Shown here piece by piece: positions 54,803-63,802 of a stretch of 64,000 bases of DNA. The position numbers were made by a program, and so were the translations under genes. Positions within the stretch are counted from its first letter, which is position 1. The number at the start of each line of letters is the position of its first letter. The notes under the pieces are model-generated. The model was not told the origin of the DNA, did not search any database, and saw only the letters and a program-made list of their open reading frames with translations. The stretch comes from an uncultured bacterium (GTDB taxonomy: Bacteria > Bacteroidota > Bacteroidia > Bacteroidales > Rikenellaceae), in contig CAJMNH010000003.1 in the NCBI GenBank assembly GCA_905214725.1, positions 157,232 to 221,231 on the forward strand, read 5' to 3'.

Positions 54803-56497
54803 ATGATAAAGTCGATTTTCAAACTGATCATACCGCTCTCGGTGATCTTCTCGGCGTGTCAGGATCTGGACCTGAACCCGCTGACCGAAGGATCGAGCGA
54901 AAACTGGTTCTCCAACGAAGGGGAATTCCAGATGGCGGTCAACGAACTCTACCGCGAAACCTACTGGTACTGGGAGGCGTGGCGTTTCAACAACACCGAC
55001 CGTTTCTCGGACGACTACAACCAGCGCGACTATCTCTACGACTGGTTGCAGGGCAATTTCACCTCCGAAACAGGGCAGGTGGAGTCGTGCTGGCGGAGCA
55101 ACTATGCGGGCATCACGCGCGCCAACACGATCTTGGAGAACGTGCAGCGGGCGCGCGCCGAAGGGGTGATCTCCGAAGCGTCGCTGCTGCGCTACGAGGG
55201 CGAAGCGGCCTTTTTCCGCGCCTGTTTCTACTCCTATCTGGTCTTCCTGTGGGGCGACGTTCCCTTCTACACCAACTACATCTATCTCAAAGACGCGCTG
55301 GGAATGGATCGCACCGACAAGGCGACCGTCCTGCGGCAGATCTACGCCGATTTCGACACGGCCGTCGCCAACCTCCAACCCTCTTACCCGGGCGAACTGC
55401 GCGTGACGCGGGGGACGGCCTACGCCTTCAAGGCGCGCACCGCGATCTGGATGCTCGACTGGCAGACGGCCGCCGATGCCGCATGGAAGTGCATGGAGCT
55501 GGACGTCTATTCGCTGCATTCCGATTACGGCGAACTGTTCCTCTCCAAGACCCGCACCTCTCCCGAGCTGATCTTCTCGCTGCCGCGTTCCAAGGAGCTG
55601 ATGGACAACGCCGAGGCTACGAAGAGCCGGCTGCCGCGTCTGGCGGGCGGCAACGCGACCTGCCAGCCCTCGTGGGAGTTGCTGTGCGCCTATCTCTGCA
55701 CCGACGGGCTGCCGATCGACAAATCGCCGCTTTACGATCCGACCCATCCCTTCGAGAACCGCGATCCGCGCTGTGCGGCCACGATCGTGGCGTTCGGCAC
55801 GGAGTTCTTGGGTTATATCTATGATCCCGGCGTCAAGGAGGTCAAACAGATTTCGACGGGCAAGATGGTCAAGAACAACGATTCGCGGCTCGTACAGCAG
55901 TATGCCTCCTTCAACGGATTGTGTCTCAAAAAAGGGGTCGACGCCGAATGGACGGACGATTTCGCGACCGACGCCAACGTGAACATCATGCGCTATGCCG
56001 ACGTGCTGCTGATGTACGCCGAGGCCAAGATCGAACTGAACGAGATCGACCAGACCGTGCGCGACGCCATCAACGACGTGCGCGAACGCGCCTACCGCAA
56101 CTCCGGCAAGAGCTATCCGGTGGTGACCGAAAGCGATCAGAGCAAACTCCGCACGATTCTGCGCACGGAACGCCGCGTGGAGTTGGCGTGGGAGAACCGC
56201 CGCTGGTTCGACCTGATCCGCTGGCGGCTGGCCGAAACGGCCCTTACCCGTCCGATCTTCTGCTACGATCAGACGGAGGCGTTGCAGAAGGTGATCGATG
56301 CGGGCGACTATCCCTTCCCGAAGGATGTGCTCCCCTCGATCGACGTCGACGGTCTGGTCGACCTCTCGGCGCTGTATGCGACGGGCAAGATCATCAAGAT
56401 CAACGACCGCAACTTCGCCATGCGTCAGTACCTGATGCCGATTCCGGCCAAGGAGCGACTCATCAATCCGAATATCTCACAGAACGAAGGTTATTAA
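54803..56497 (+). CDS. SusD/RagB-family nutrient-binding lipoprotein
   Basis: 564 residues with lipobox VIFSAC (Cys19) followed by QDLDLNPLTEGSSENWF, the typical SusD start. Conserved helices include EGEAAFFRACFYSYLVFLWGDVPFYT and the C-terminal RTERRVELAWENRRWFDLIRWRLAE; it ends FLIPIPAKER-like (MPIPAKERLINPNISQNEGY). It binds the ligand at the cell surface as lid of the SusC partner. The next gene starts 12 bases after its stop. Confidence 0.95.
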   Translation: MIKSIFKLIIPLSVIFSACQDLDLNPLTEGSSENWFSNEGEFQMAVNELYRETYWYWEAWRFNNTDRFSDDYNQRDYLYDWLQGNFTSETGQVESCWRSNYAGITRANTILENVQRARAEGVISEASLLRYEGEAAFFRACFYSYLVFLWGDVPFYTNYIYLKDALGMDRTDKATVLRQIYADFDTAVANLQPSYPGELRVTRGTAYAFKARTAIWMLDWQTAADAAWKCMELDVYSLHSDYGELFLSKTRTSPELIFSLPRSKELMDNAEATKSRLPRLAGGNATCQPSWELLCAYLCTDGLPIDKSPLYDPTHPFENRDPRCAATIVAFGTEFLGYIYDPGVKEVKQISTGKMVKNNDSRLVQQYASFNGLCLKKGVDAEWTDDFATDANVNIMRYADVLLMYAEAKIELNEIDQTVRDAINDVRERAYRNSGKSYPVVTESDQSKLRTILRTERRVELAWENRRWFDLIRWRLAETALTRPIFCYDQTEALQKVIDAGDYPFPKDVLPSIDVDGLVDLSALYATGKIIKINDRNFAMRQYLMPIPAKERLINPNISQNEGY

Positions 56498-56509
56498 AAT
56501 CGAAATTTT

Positions 56510-57805
56510 ATGAAACGGTATTATCTGTTTATTTTCGCTGCGTTCTGCGCCCTCGTACTGGGGTGCAGCAGCGGCTCCGAACCGGAGGAGGGGCCAGGGC
56601 CCGGAACCGGCCCGACCGTCGATCCGTCGGAAAAACCTCAGGTGGGAAAGACTCTGCCCGACTGGTCGGAGGGCTATCTCGACATCCACGCCGTCAACAC
56701 GGGCCGCGGCGAATGCACGCTGCTGATTCTGCCCGACGGCACGACGATGCTGCTCGACGCTGCCGGCTCGACCATCTCCGACGACGACGCGATTCCGCCT
56801 CCACCGCTCAAACCCAATGCTTCGGCCGATCCCGGACAGACGGTCAGCAACTACGTCTCGCACTTCATCAAGGCGGCAAGCAACAAGCTGGACTATATTC
56901 TCGTCTCGCACTGGCACGCCGACCATATCGGCGGGCCTCCCACCGCAACGATGCCGCTGCATTCGGCCGGCGGGTTCCGTATCTGCGGACTGACGAAGGT
57001 CGGATCGGATATTCACGTCGACAAGATCGTCGATCGCGGGTACACCTTCCCGCGCGACATGCTGGCGCTCTATCCCGGCGTGGCCAACTACAAGAAGTTC
57101 GTCGATTGGAGCAAGACCGCCTATTCGACCGAGCACGAGGAGTTCCGCGTCGGCGTGACCGACCAGTTCGTCCTTCGGCATGACGCAGCCAAATATCCGA
57201 CCTTCTCGATCCGCAACCTCATCTGCAACGGCGTGGTCTGGACGGGCAGCGGCACGAATACGAAGAACACCTTCCCCTCGGCCGGCGAAGTGGTAGCCGC
57301 CGGAGCCAACGAAAATATCTTCTCGAACGCCTTCCATCTGAAATACGGGCAGTTCGACTATTTCACGGGCGGCGATATGTCTTATTCGGGACGTTCCACT
57401 CATTCGTGGTTCGATGTCGAAGCGCCGGTGGCGCAGGTGATGTCGCAGGTCGAGGTGATGAAGGCCAGCCACCACGGAACGAGCAACTGCAACAGCACGG
57501 AGATGCTCACCCGACTCAAGCCGCAGGCCATTCTGATTCACGTGTGGCGCGACGTGCAGCCCAACGCGGCGACGATCGCGCGGATGTTCGCGGCCAACGC
57601 CGGCTGCCAGATATTCACCACCAACATAACGGATAACAACAAGGGTGTGCTGGGCAGCAGCGTGGTTTCCAAACTCGCGGGGCTGGGCGGACATATCGTC
57701 GTGCGCGTGAGCCCGGGCGGTCAGCGTTACTACATCTACCTGCTGGACGATACGAACGAGAGCTATAAGGTAAAACAGATTTACGGCCCTTACCAATGCA
57801 AATAA
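56510..57805 (+). CDS. Lipoprotein metallo-beta-lactamase-fold hydrolase (ComEC/Rec2-like)
   Basis: 431 residues with lipobox LVLGC (Cys19), then a Pro/Gly/Glu-rich linker (about 20-50). The MBL domain begins LDIHAVNTGRGECTLLILPDGTTMLLDAAG; the metal motif is SHWHADHIGG (HxHxDH), and later EVMKASHHGTSNCNS gives the downstream His of the site. This layout resembles the hydrolase part of ComEC/Rec2. Being exported and in a SusCD operon it may be the only extracytoplasmic enzyme of the locus; substrates could be a phosphodiester, nucleic acid or ester. No assignment can be made from sequence alone. Confidence 0.85.
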   Translation: MKRYYLFIFAAFCALVLGCSSGSEPEEGPGPGTGPTVDPSEKPQVGKTLPDWSEGYLDIHAVNTGRGECTLLILPDGTTMLLDAAGSTISDDDAIPPPPLKPNASADPGQTVSNYVSHFIKAASNKLDYILVSHWHADHIGGPPTATMPLHSAGGFRICGLTKVGSDIHVDKIVDRGYTFPRDMLALYPGVANYKKFVDWSKTAYSTEHEEFRVGVTDQFVLRHDAAKYPTFSIRNLICNGVVWTGSGTNTKNTFPSAGEVVAAGANENIFSNAFHLKYGQFDYFTGGDMSYSGRSTHSWFDVEAPVAQVMSQVEVMKASHHGTSNCNSTEMLTRLKPQAILIHVWRDVQPNAATIARMFAANAGCQIFTTNITDNNKGVLGSSVVSKLAGLGGHIVVRVSPGGQRYYIYLLDDTNESYKVKQIYGPYQCK

Positions 57806-57829
57806 GCAGCGGCACTGCTCCGGCCCGTC

Positions 57830-57917
57830 CTCCTCTGCGCCCGTCATTCGGGCGCGGAGGAGCCGGCGGGGCGCTTCGTCCGCTTCGCCGACAGCGGGGC
57901 GATGCCGGCCTTTTTTC
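57830..57917 (+). terminator. Complex hairpin/terminator between hydrolase and symporter genes
   Basis: CTCCTCTGCGCCCG pairs with CGGGCGCGGAGGAG (one G-U pair), followed by an outer GCCGGC / GCCGGC pair ending in six T. It may partly separate the downstream genes from the SusCD operon. Confidence 0.6.
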
Positions 57918-57973
57918 GCCATGCCGACGACGCGCCGCAGTAAAAAGCTACTAATCCACATTGAATAAACACT

Positions 57974-59713
57974 ATGACTGCAAGCGATTATCTGATTATT
58001 CTGCTCTACTTCATCGGGCTTCTTGCGCTGGGCGGCACGCTCGGTAGGAAGATCAAAAGTTCGAAGGAGATGTTTATCGCCGGAAAGAACTCGTCGTGGT
58101 GGCTGTCGGGACTGTCGACCTACATGACGATCTTCTCGGCCGGAACGTTCGTCGTCTGGGGCGGCGTCGCCTACCGCTCCGGTCTGGTGGCCGTCGTCGT
58201 GGCGCTGATGCTCGGCGTTGCGAGCCTGCTGGTGGGACTGCTGCTGGCCGGCAGGTGGTCGAAACTGCGGATCAACTCTCCGGCCGAGTATCTGGGCGTG
58301 CGTTTCGGACAGCCGACGGTTCGCTTCTACACCGTCGTGCTGATCATCGGGCGTGGAATTTCGACCGCCGTCGCACTCTATGCGATCGCCATCATGGTCG
58401 TGGCGCTGATGCCGCTGCCCGAAGGGCATCTGCTGGCCGATCCGGCCACCGGTCACCTCTCGGTGACGTGGGCCGTGCTGATCATGGGCGCCATCACGTT
58501 CGTCTATACGGCTGCCGGCGGATTCGTCGCCGTGCTGATGACCGACGTGATCCAGTTCGCCGTGCTCATGGCGATGATCCTGATCATGGTGCCGCTTTCG
58601 TTCGGCGCCGTGGGCGGCGTAGGCGAGTTCGTGTCGCGGGCGCCCGAAGGCTTCTTCTCGGTGGTGAGCGACCAGTACTCGTGGGGCTGGATGATCCTGT
58701 GGTGTCTGCTGAATTTCTTTATGATCGGCGGCGACTGGCCGTTCGTACAGCGTTACATCAGCGTTCCCACGCCGAAGGACGCCCGAAAGAGCATCTATCT
58801 GGTCGGCGCGCTCTATCTCACGACGCCTTTTCTCTGGTATATTCCCACGCTGGCCTACCGTATTCTCAACGCCGAGGCCAATCCCGAACAGGCCTATATG
58901 CTGATGAGCCAGCACATACTCGGCGCGGGCATGGTGGGGCTGATGCTGGCGGCCATGATCTCGGCGACGCTCAGTATGGTATCGGGCACGCTCAACGTCT
59001 TCGCCAACGTCTTCACCTACGACATCTTCAAGGCGATGCGGCCGGCGGCCTCCGATCGGAGCATGATGCGGGCCGGCCGGTCGTTCACCTACCTCTACGG
59101 AGTCGTCATCACGCTCATGGCCGTGCTGATTCCCTATGTCGGAGGCGCGGAACGGGTCATCGTGTCGATTCTCACGCTGGTCATTTCACCGCTTTTCATT
59201 CCGTCGATCTGGGGGCTTTTCTCCAAGCGGATCGGACAACGCACGGTGCTGTGGTCGATGAGCGTCACCTTTCTGGTGGCCGTGCTGATCAAGAGCGGGC
59301 TGCTCTTCGGGGAGTTCGTCGACAGCCATGCCGAATTCGTCGACGCCTTCGTCGGACTGGTATTTCCCGTCGCGATGCTGCTCATCGCGGAACTCATCCT
59401 GCGCAAAAAGGAGCGGGACGCCGGCTGGGATCGTTACGAGGGCGTGCAGGCGCAGGAGCGGGAGATGATCGCCGAGAGCCGCAAGGAGATGAACCGGCTC
59501 TCCGGCCGGATGTATTCCCGACTCGCGCTGAACCTGATGATCGGCACGTTCGCCGCCATCGGCCTGATTATGCTGGGGCTGCGGATCGCCGGCGCGGAGG
59601 GCGGACAGGGCAATCTGCTGGTATACGGACTCATCTTCCTCGTTCTGTCGGGCGCGGCCTGCCTGTCGGTGCGCCTTTTCGATAAACGTAACGCACGAAA
59701 CGAACAACAATAA
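57974..59713 (+). CDS. Sodium:solute symporter (SSS family)
   Basis: 579 residues, 13 or so membrane helices. SSS features include SSWWLSGLSTYMTIFSAGTFVVWGGVAYRSG, a helix-6 signature FVYTAAGGFVAVLMTDVIQF, and AAMISATLSMVSGTLNVFANVFTYDI, with an inner-membrane topology and no signal peptide. These carriers import sugars, amino acids, nucleosides or sialic acids with Na+. It is the likely inner-membrane step after SusCD uptake. The C-terminal third has a charged loop (KKERDAGWDRYEGVQAQERE) before the last helices. Confidence 0.93.
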   Translation: MTASDYLIILLYFIGLLALGGTLGRKIKSSKEMFIAGKNSSWWLSGLSTYMTIFSAGTFVVWGGVAYRSGLVAVVVALMLGVASLLVGLLLAGRWSKLRINSPAEYLGVRFGQPTVRFYTVVLIIGRGISTAVALYAIAIMVVALMPLPEGHLLADPATGHLSVTWAVLIMGAITFVYTAAGGFVAVLMTDVIQFAVLMAMILIMVPLSFGAVGGVGEFVSRAPEGFFSVVSDQYSWGWMILWCLLNFFMIGGDWPFVQRYISVPTPKDARKSIYLVGALYLTTPFLWYIPTLAYRILNAEANPEQAYMLMSQHILGAGMVGLMLAAMISATLSMVSGTLNVFANVFTYDIFKAMRPAASDRSMMRAGRSFTYLYGVVITLMAVLIPYVGGAERVIVSILTLVISPLFIPSIWGLFSKRIGQRTVLWSMSVTFLVAVLIKSGLLFGEFVDSHAEFVDAFVGLVFPVAMLLIAELILRKKERDAGWDRYEGVQAQEREMIAESRKEMNRLSGRMYSRLALNLMIGTFAAIGLIMLGLRIAGAEGGQGNLLVYGLIFLVLSGAACLSVRLFDKRNARNEQQ

Positions 59714-59739
59714 CAATTTTGTATAAACCGATTTTTTAA

Positions 59740-60681
59740 ATGATGTACGACCCAATACTGTCGCGTTTTCAACCCCTGAAACGCATTCTGATCTGCGATG
59801 TCTTCAACACGGGATTCAACGGGTGGATGGAGATTATGCCGAACTTTTGTGACGGCCCGAATTTCGAAGAGAGTCCGAGTATCGTGAGCAAGCACCAATG
59901 GCCGTCCATGATGCTCAGCACCGCTACGTTCCGCTATCCGGGCTCCCACGGTTCGATGTCCGGCCAATACAGCCTCAAAGTCTCCACGCGGCCCGTCGCC
60001 AACCCCTATTGCGAGCCTCCCGCACCCGGTTCGATGGGACAGGCCATCAAGCGCATCTCGTTCCACCACGCCGACCGCCGTTACCTGCAATTCGAAATGT
60101 GGTTCGCCTATACGGCCGAGCAGGACAAGTGCGACGGCTCGGGGCGGCTGCCCGGACTGCATGAGGAGTCGATCCGCTCCTTCGGTGCGGGATGGGATCT
60201 TCAGGAGCGGGGCCAACGCTATTTCGCCGGCGTGCGATACCTCAATTCGGTGGACGGAAACCTCCAGAAAAAGTGGCAGATCGTCTACCCTTCGGCCAAG
60301 GACGACCGCGAGTGGGCCTACGGCACCGAGGGCGACTGGTGCGTCAAGGGCGTCGATCCCTTCTGGTTCGGCCGCCGCTATCCCGACGGCCGTCACGACG
60401 GTTTCAAGGATATTCCCGACGCGCATCAGGCGTTGTGCTACAACGAAACCGACTGCAAGATCAACTGGCAGTACCTGCGCGTTGTGATCGACACCGACAA
60501 GCGCGAGTACGTCGAGATGCAGTGTCAGGACAAGACGTTCGATTTGGGTCGTCATCCGATCTATACCATACCGGGTTACGAGCGCATCGACAATCTGATG
60601 AATCCGCTGGTGTGGGTTGAGACCGACGCCAACCGCAGGGTGTTTCTTTACGTCGACTCGGTGGTCGTGTCGCAGGAGTAG
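59740..60681 (+). CDS. Unrecognised cytoplasmic protein, jelly-roll-like
   Basis: 313 residues without signal peptide or membrane helix. I do not recognise the family. Alternating beta-strand patterns and aromatic-rich turns suggest a jelly-roll: FNTGFNGWMEIMP, HGSMSGQYSLKVSTRP, RYLQFEMWFAY, WQYLRVVIDTDKREYVEM. Repeated Trp and Tyr residues (QKKWQIVYP, EWAYGTEGDWC, PFWFGRRYPDGRHDG) could line a sugar site. It follows the symporter by 26 bases and precedes another leaderless beta-rich protein. A role in processing or binding the imported solute is inferred from position only. Confidence 0.75.
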   Translation: MMYDPILSRFQPLKRILICDVFNTGFNGWMEIMPNFCDGPNFEESPSIVSKHQWPSMMLSTATFRYPGSHGSMSGQYSLKVSTRPVANPYCEPPAPGSMGQAIKRISFHHADRRYLQFEMWFAYTAEQDKCDGSGRLPGLHEESIRSFGAGWDLQERGQRYFAGVRYLNSVDGNLQKKWQIVYPSAKDDREWAYGTEGDWCVKGVDPFWFGRRYPDGRHDGFKDIPDAHQALCYNETDCKINWQYLRVVIDTDKREYVEMQCQDKTFDLGRHPIYTIPGYERIDNLMNPLVWVETDANRRVFLYVDSVVVSQE

Positions 60682-60732
60682 CCGGCACCGGACATTCATT
60701 CATTTGCAAATTATCAAAACTGAGAATCAAAC

Positions 60733-61068
60733 ATGAGACTGTTCAATGCGTCACATCTGGAGGTCAAGGACGATTTCGTTCGGGACTTTCAGACCAACCC
60801 CTACGAATGCGGATGGGCCAGCGAATGTATCTTTTTCGTGATGGTGGAGGGGGTTTCCGGCCGGTCGCCCCGCCTCGTCGGCGAGGTCGAAATCTCTCAC
60901 GACGGGATCAACTGGGCCAAAGAGGGCACCGTGTCGGACCCGATTACGGCGGAGGGCCTCCACTTCATTCGTGTCAAACACTTCGGCAACTGGCTGCGGC
61001 TCAACTGCCGTATCACCGGCGAAAATCCCAGCTTCCGTCTCAACATACAGATTGCCTTGAAGGAGTAG
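60733..61068 (+). CDS. Unrecognised small beta-rich cytoplasmic protein
   Basis: 111 residues, no signal peptide. A run of predicted strands covers it: ECIFFVMVEGVSG, RLVGEVEISHDGINWAKEGTV, GLHFIRVKHFGNWLRLNCRI, FRLNIQIALKE. The whole fits one beta-sandwich, reminiscent in pattern of small discoidin-like or carbohydrate-binding modules. The SHDGINWAKEGT segment resembles the 'S-DG--W---G' of sugar-binding sandwiches. It starts 51 bases after the previous gene. Function unknown. Confidence 0.7.
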   Translation: MRLFNASHLEVKDDFVRDFQTNPYECGWASECIFFVMVEGVSGRSPRLVGEVEISHDGINWAKEGTVSDPITAEGLHFIRVKHFGNWLRLNCRITGENPSFRLNIQIALKE

Positions 61069-61199
61069 TCCCTGCGCGGGACGCCGTCGGTGCGGTCTTA
61101 CGTTCGCAGCCGGAAAGAGCTTCCTTCGGGAAACGCTCCGTCCGGCGGATAGCGGACAACTAACATACAGACAGTTAAAACCATCTAATTCTACCCTTT

Positions 61200-63233
61200 A
61201 TGAAACGATTACTATCTATGGCTCTCTTTGCGGCGCTGGCGTTGGCCGGCTGCACGGATTCCGACGAGGGGCCGGGTGCGGCGAGCCGTGTCTACGTCGA
61301 CGCTCCCGACGCTCCCATTACGCTGAGCAGCGATGCGCAGATCACCTCCGGGGCGCAGAGTCTCGCCGTGGAGTGTGTGAAGAACAGCGGAAACCCCGAT
61401 TTCAAACTGACGTGGAGACTCTCCTCGAATCAGCCGTGGCTGAAACTCGCGCTCGATCCCGGCGGCAGCGACGCCGTGCAGGCGCTCGAAAGCGAGGCTT
61501 CGCGGACGGTCTATCTCGTTGTCGAGGAGAACTCCGAACCGAGTGTCCGCGAGGCGTCGATTACGCTGAACGACGAGACGTCGCCGATCGTTACCGTTTC
61601 CCAAGCGGGATTCAAACAGGGAACGATCACCGTCACGCCGACTGCCTACCCGACGTTGAGCAGCGATGCGCAGACGCCCGCTTCGACCAATCTGACGGTC
61701 ACTTGTCTGCGCTATAACGGCGAGCCCGATCCGTTGGCCGTATGGTCGCTCGTGTCGGACAAGACGTGGCTCAAACTCACGTTCAGCGCCGACGGCAGCG
61801 AGTCCGTCGTCGAACTCGAAGGCGCGGGCACGCAGAAGGTCTACCTCGTAGCCGAAGAGAATACCACGACGGAGGACCGCACCGCGCGGATCACGCTGAA
61901 CGGCGCTGCCGAACCCGTGCTGACGATCACCCAGACCAAGCCGGTCGTTCTGCCGCCGCTGCCTGTTCCGGAAGCCGGTCTGCTCGACGGCATCGCGGGC
62001 GCGGGCGAACTGCCGAGCGCCGAATCCTCCTATGTGGGCGCTTTCTGGCGCGCGGGGCAGCTCGGCGAGCGCGTCATTCGCACCGATGCCGCCGGAGCCT
62101 CCGGAGCATGGACGGCGACCGTGGCGTGGTATGACGCCCGGTGGAATCCGGCCGCCGGCGACGGCGTGGTGCTCGCCGCGGGAGACAGCGAAGATGCGGC
62201 GATCCGTTCGGACAATCCGGCCGACGCCGAGAGTTACAAGGTCGGCGGTACGCTAGCGACCGTCGGCGGAACGGTGGACGCCGAGGGCTTCATCGTCTTC
62301 CGCATCGGTCTGACCAAGGTGTTCACGGCCTATGACGGGGATGCGGCTCCGGCGCGTTACGCAGTCGTGCTGCTGACCTATGCCGACGGCGCCAAGAAAC
62401 AGAAGATCTATCTGCGGCAGGGCGAGGGCGCGGACTACGTGATGCGCCCGGGCGACAAGGACGGCAGCGGCGCGGCGGTCGCCGACGAGCGCGCCTACGC
62501 CCGTCGTTTCCTGCCTTACAACCTTACCGCTTCCGATGCGCAGTGGTCGTCCTCGCCGGGCGGCGCGACGGTCGACACCTATCCGCAGCTTGCGGTTCGC
62601 GGCGGCTTGCTGGTGCAGTATCCGTCGCAGGGCGGCGGCACCTTCCAAGGTCAGGCGTCGAGCGACGAATGGCTGCGCCGCGTCTTCAGCTCCGTTTTCA
62701 TCGATAAGGTGACGGGCGTGGCCAAGTACAGCGGCGAGGAGGCGTACGATGCGGCGACTAACGAAACCTGTCCGGCAGGGTATCGCCGTATGCTGGACGG
62801 TGCGGTCGGCGAGCACACCGTACTGGAAATCGCCGGTTCGGAGATGCGTCAGTCCATCTACCTGAATCCCGTTGCCGGAGCCGGAAGCAATGTCTTCGAT
62901 CTGGGCAACTCCGCGTGGGGTTACTATGCCGACGGCTTCTTCGACCGCCGGAAGATAGACGAAGCGACGGTTGCGGCCGCGACTCATGCGGCGGCTTACA
63001 AGGGACGTATCTTCTTCAATCCCGAAACCCATGCGTCGCTCTTCTTCCCTGCAGCCGGATACCGCACGACGGGAGCCTTCTCGTATACCGGAACACGCGC
63101 GTACTATTGGGCGGGGACGACCGTTTCGAAGAGCAATATGGCCTGCTTCTATATTTCGAATACGCGAGCCAGCGCATACAGTCAGGATCGCGGGTACAGC
63201 TGGTCGATCCGCTGCGTCCGCGACGACAAGTAG
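61200..63233 (+). CDS. Surface lipoprotein with two BACON-like repeats and a FISUMP-like C-terminal domain
   Basis: 677 residues with lipobox LALAGC (Cys18). Two homologous Ig-like repeats (about 41-138 and 151-249) share SSDAQ, (P/K)xWLKL, VYLV.EEN and RxARITLN/REASITLN-type strands; this is the BACON pattern of Bacteroidetes surface proteins, which tethers or binds glycans. A central region (250-470) is followed by a C-terminal FISUMP-like part: TYPQLAVRGGLLVQYP, CPAGYRRMLDGA, SLFFPAAGYR, YYWAGT and WSIRCVRDDK. It would be exposed at the cell surface, probably binding the substrate. It closes the second locus and is followed by a GC-rich hairpin. Confidence 0.8.
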   Translation: MKRLLSMALFAALALAGCTDSDEGPGAASRVYVDAPDAPITLSSDAQITSGAQSLAVECVKNSGNPDFKLTWRLSSNQPWLKLALDPGGSDAVQALESEASRTVYLVVEENSEPSVREASITLNDETSPIVTVSQAGFKQGTITVTPTAYPTLSSDAQTPASTNLTVTCLRYNGEPDPLAVWSLVSDKTWLKLTFSADGSESVVELEGAGTQKVYLVAEENTTTEDRTARITLNGAAEPVLTITQTKPVVLPPLPVPEAGLLDGIAGAGELPSAESSYVGAFWRAGQLGERVIRTDAAGASGAWTATVAWYDARWNPAAGDGVVLAAGDSEDAAIRSDNPADAESYKVGGTLATVGGTVDAEGFIVFRIGLTKVFTAYDGDAAPARYAVVLLTYADGAKKQKIYLRQGEGADYVMRPGDKDGSGAAVADERAYARRFLPYNLTASDAQWSSSPGGATVDTYPQLAVRGGLLVQYPSQGGGTFQGQASSDEWLRRVFSSVFIDKVTGVAKYSGEEAYDAATNETCPAGYRRMLDGAVGEHTVLEIAGSEMRQSIYLNPVAGAGSNVFDLGNSAWGYYADGFFDRRKIDEATVAAATHAAAYKGRIFFNPETHASLFFPAAGYRTTGAFSYTGTRAYYWAGTTVSKSNMACFYISNTRASAYSQDRGYSWSIRCVRDDK

Positions 63234-63264
63234 GCTGCGGCCGATTCGTCTGTTATCCGTTTTG

Positions 63265-63289
63265 CCGGCGGGCCCGAAAGGCCCGCCGG
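63265..63289 (+). terminator. GC-rich hairpin after the second SusCD locus
   Basis: CCGGCGGGCC pairs with GGCCCGCCGG around CGAAA; outer GTTATCCG and CGGGTAAC extend it. It has no T-run close by, so termination strength is uncertain. Confidence 0.55.
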
Positions 63290-63467
63290 TTCGGGTAACG
63301 GCGATCTCTTTCTCGGTCGAATGAACGATCGCATGAAAAATCGATTGCGCCGGACTTGTCGTGAACGGTTGTCCGCTGCATGAGGCGCTGCTTTTGCGCG
63401 GTCGCTCCTGCAGGAGACGGAAATCGAGCGGATGGGTTGCGGATATTTTGTCGGGATGCGGATTTTC

Positions 63468-63539
63468 GGGATTGACTTCGCTTCGCTCGTCTTTCCCTCC
63501 GCTGCCGCGGGCGTCCTTGCGAGGAATGGCGAACAGAGA
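63468..63539. repeat. 72-bp direct repeat, copy 1
   Basis: It begins GGGATTGACTTCGCTTCGCT and contains GCCGCGGGCGTCCTTGCGAG. Partner at 63574-63645, 106 bases on, with very few differences. It is unrelated by eye to the 72-bp array at 46968 despite the equal length. Confidence 0.85.
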
Positions 63540-63573
63540 GTGTATGCGACATTTTGCTTTTTCGGATGCCGGC

Positions 63574-63645
63574 GGGATTGACTTCGCTTCGCTCGTCTTT
63601 CCCTTCGCTGCCGCGGGCGTCCTTGCGAGGGATGGCGCACAGAGA
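63574..63645. repeat. 72-bp direct repeat, copy 2
   Basis: Partner of copy 1. The region 63234-63740 holds no gene that I can support. Confidence 0.85.
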
Positions 63646-63740
63646 ATCTTTCTTTCGGGAGATGCGACAAGTCCGCGTTGCGGTCTGAGTGAGACCGCGC
63701 GGTCGGGGAGGTATTCCCGAGACGCGCGGCCGAACGAAAA

Positions 63741-63763
63741 AAGCGATGGGAAACCCATCGCTT
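63741..63763 (-). terminator. Terminator downstream of the tRNA-like 3' end
   Basis: AAGCGATGGG pairs with CCCATCGCTT around AAA, with a T-run on the minus strand. It is placed 15 bases after the tRNA-like end, as for a native tRNA gene. Confidence 0.8.
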
Positions 63764-63778
63764 TGTCGCATCCTTTGC

Positions 63779-63802
63779 TGCGGAAAGAGAGGGTTTTGAA
63801 CC
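63779..63802 (-). other. tRNA 3' end remnant, probable attachment site
   Basis: On the minus strand it reads GGTTCAAAACCCTCTCTTTC then CGCA: the T-loop and 3' acceptor strand of a tRNA-Ser-like gene (compare GGTTCGAATCCC...TCTCTCCGCA at 17067-17089). The sequence that should form the 5' half is absent; beyond it (63803-64000) the DNA is clearly more AT-rich. That is what an integrase leaves at one end of an element inserted in a tRNA 3' end. The other end and any integrase are outside the window. Confidence 0.6.
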
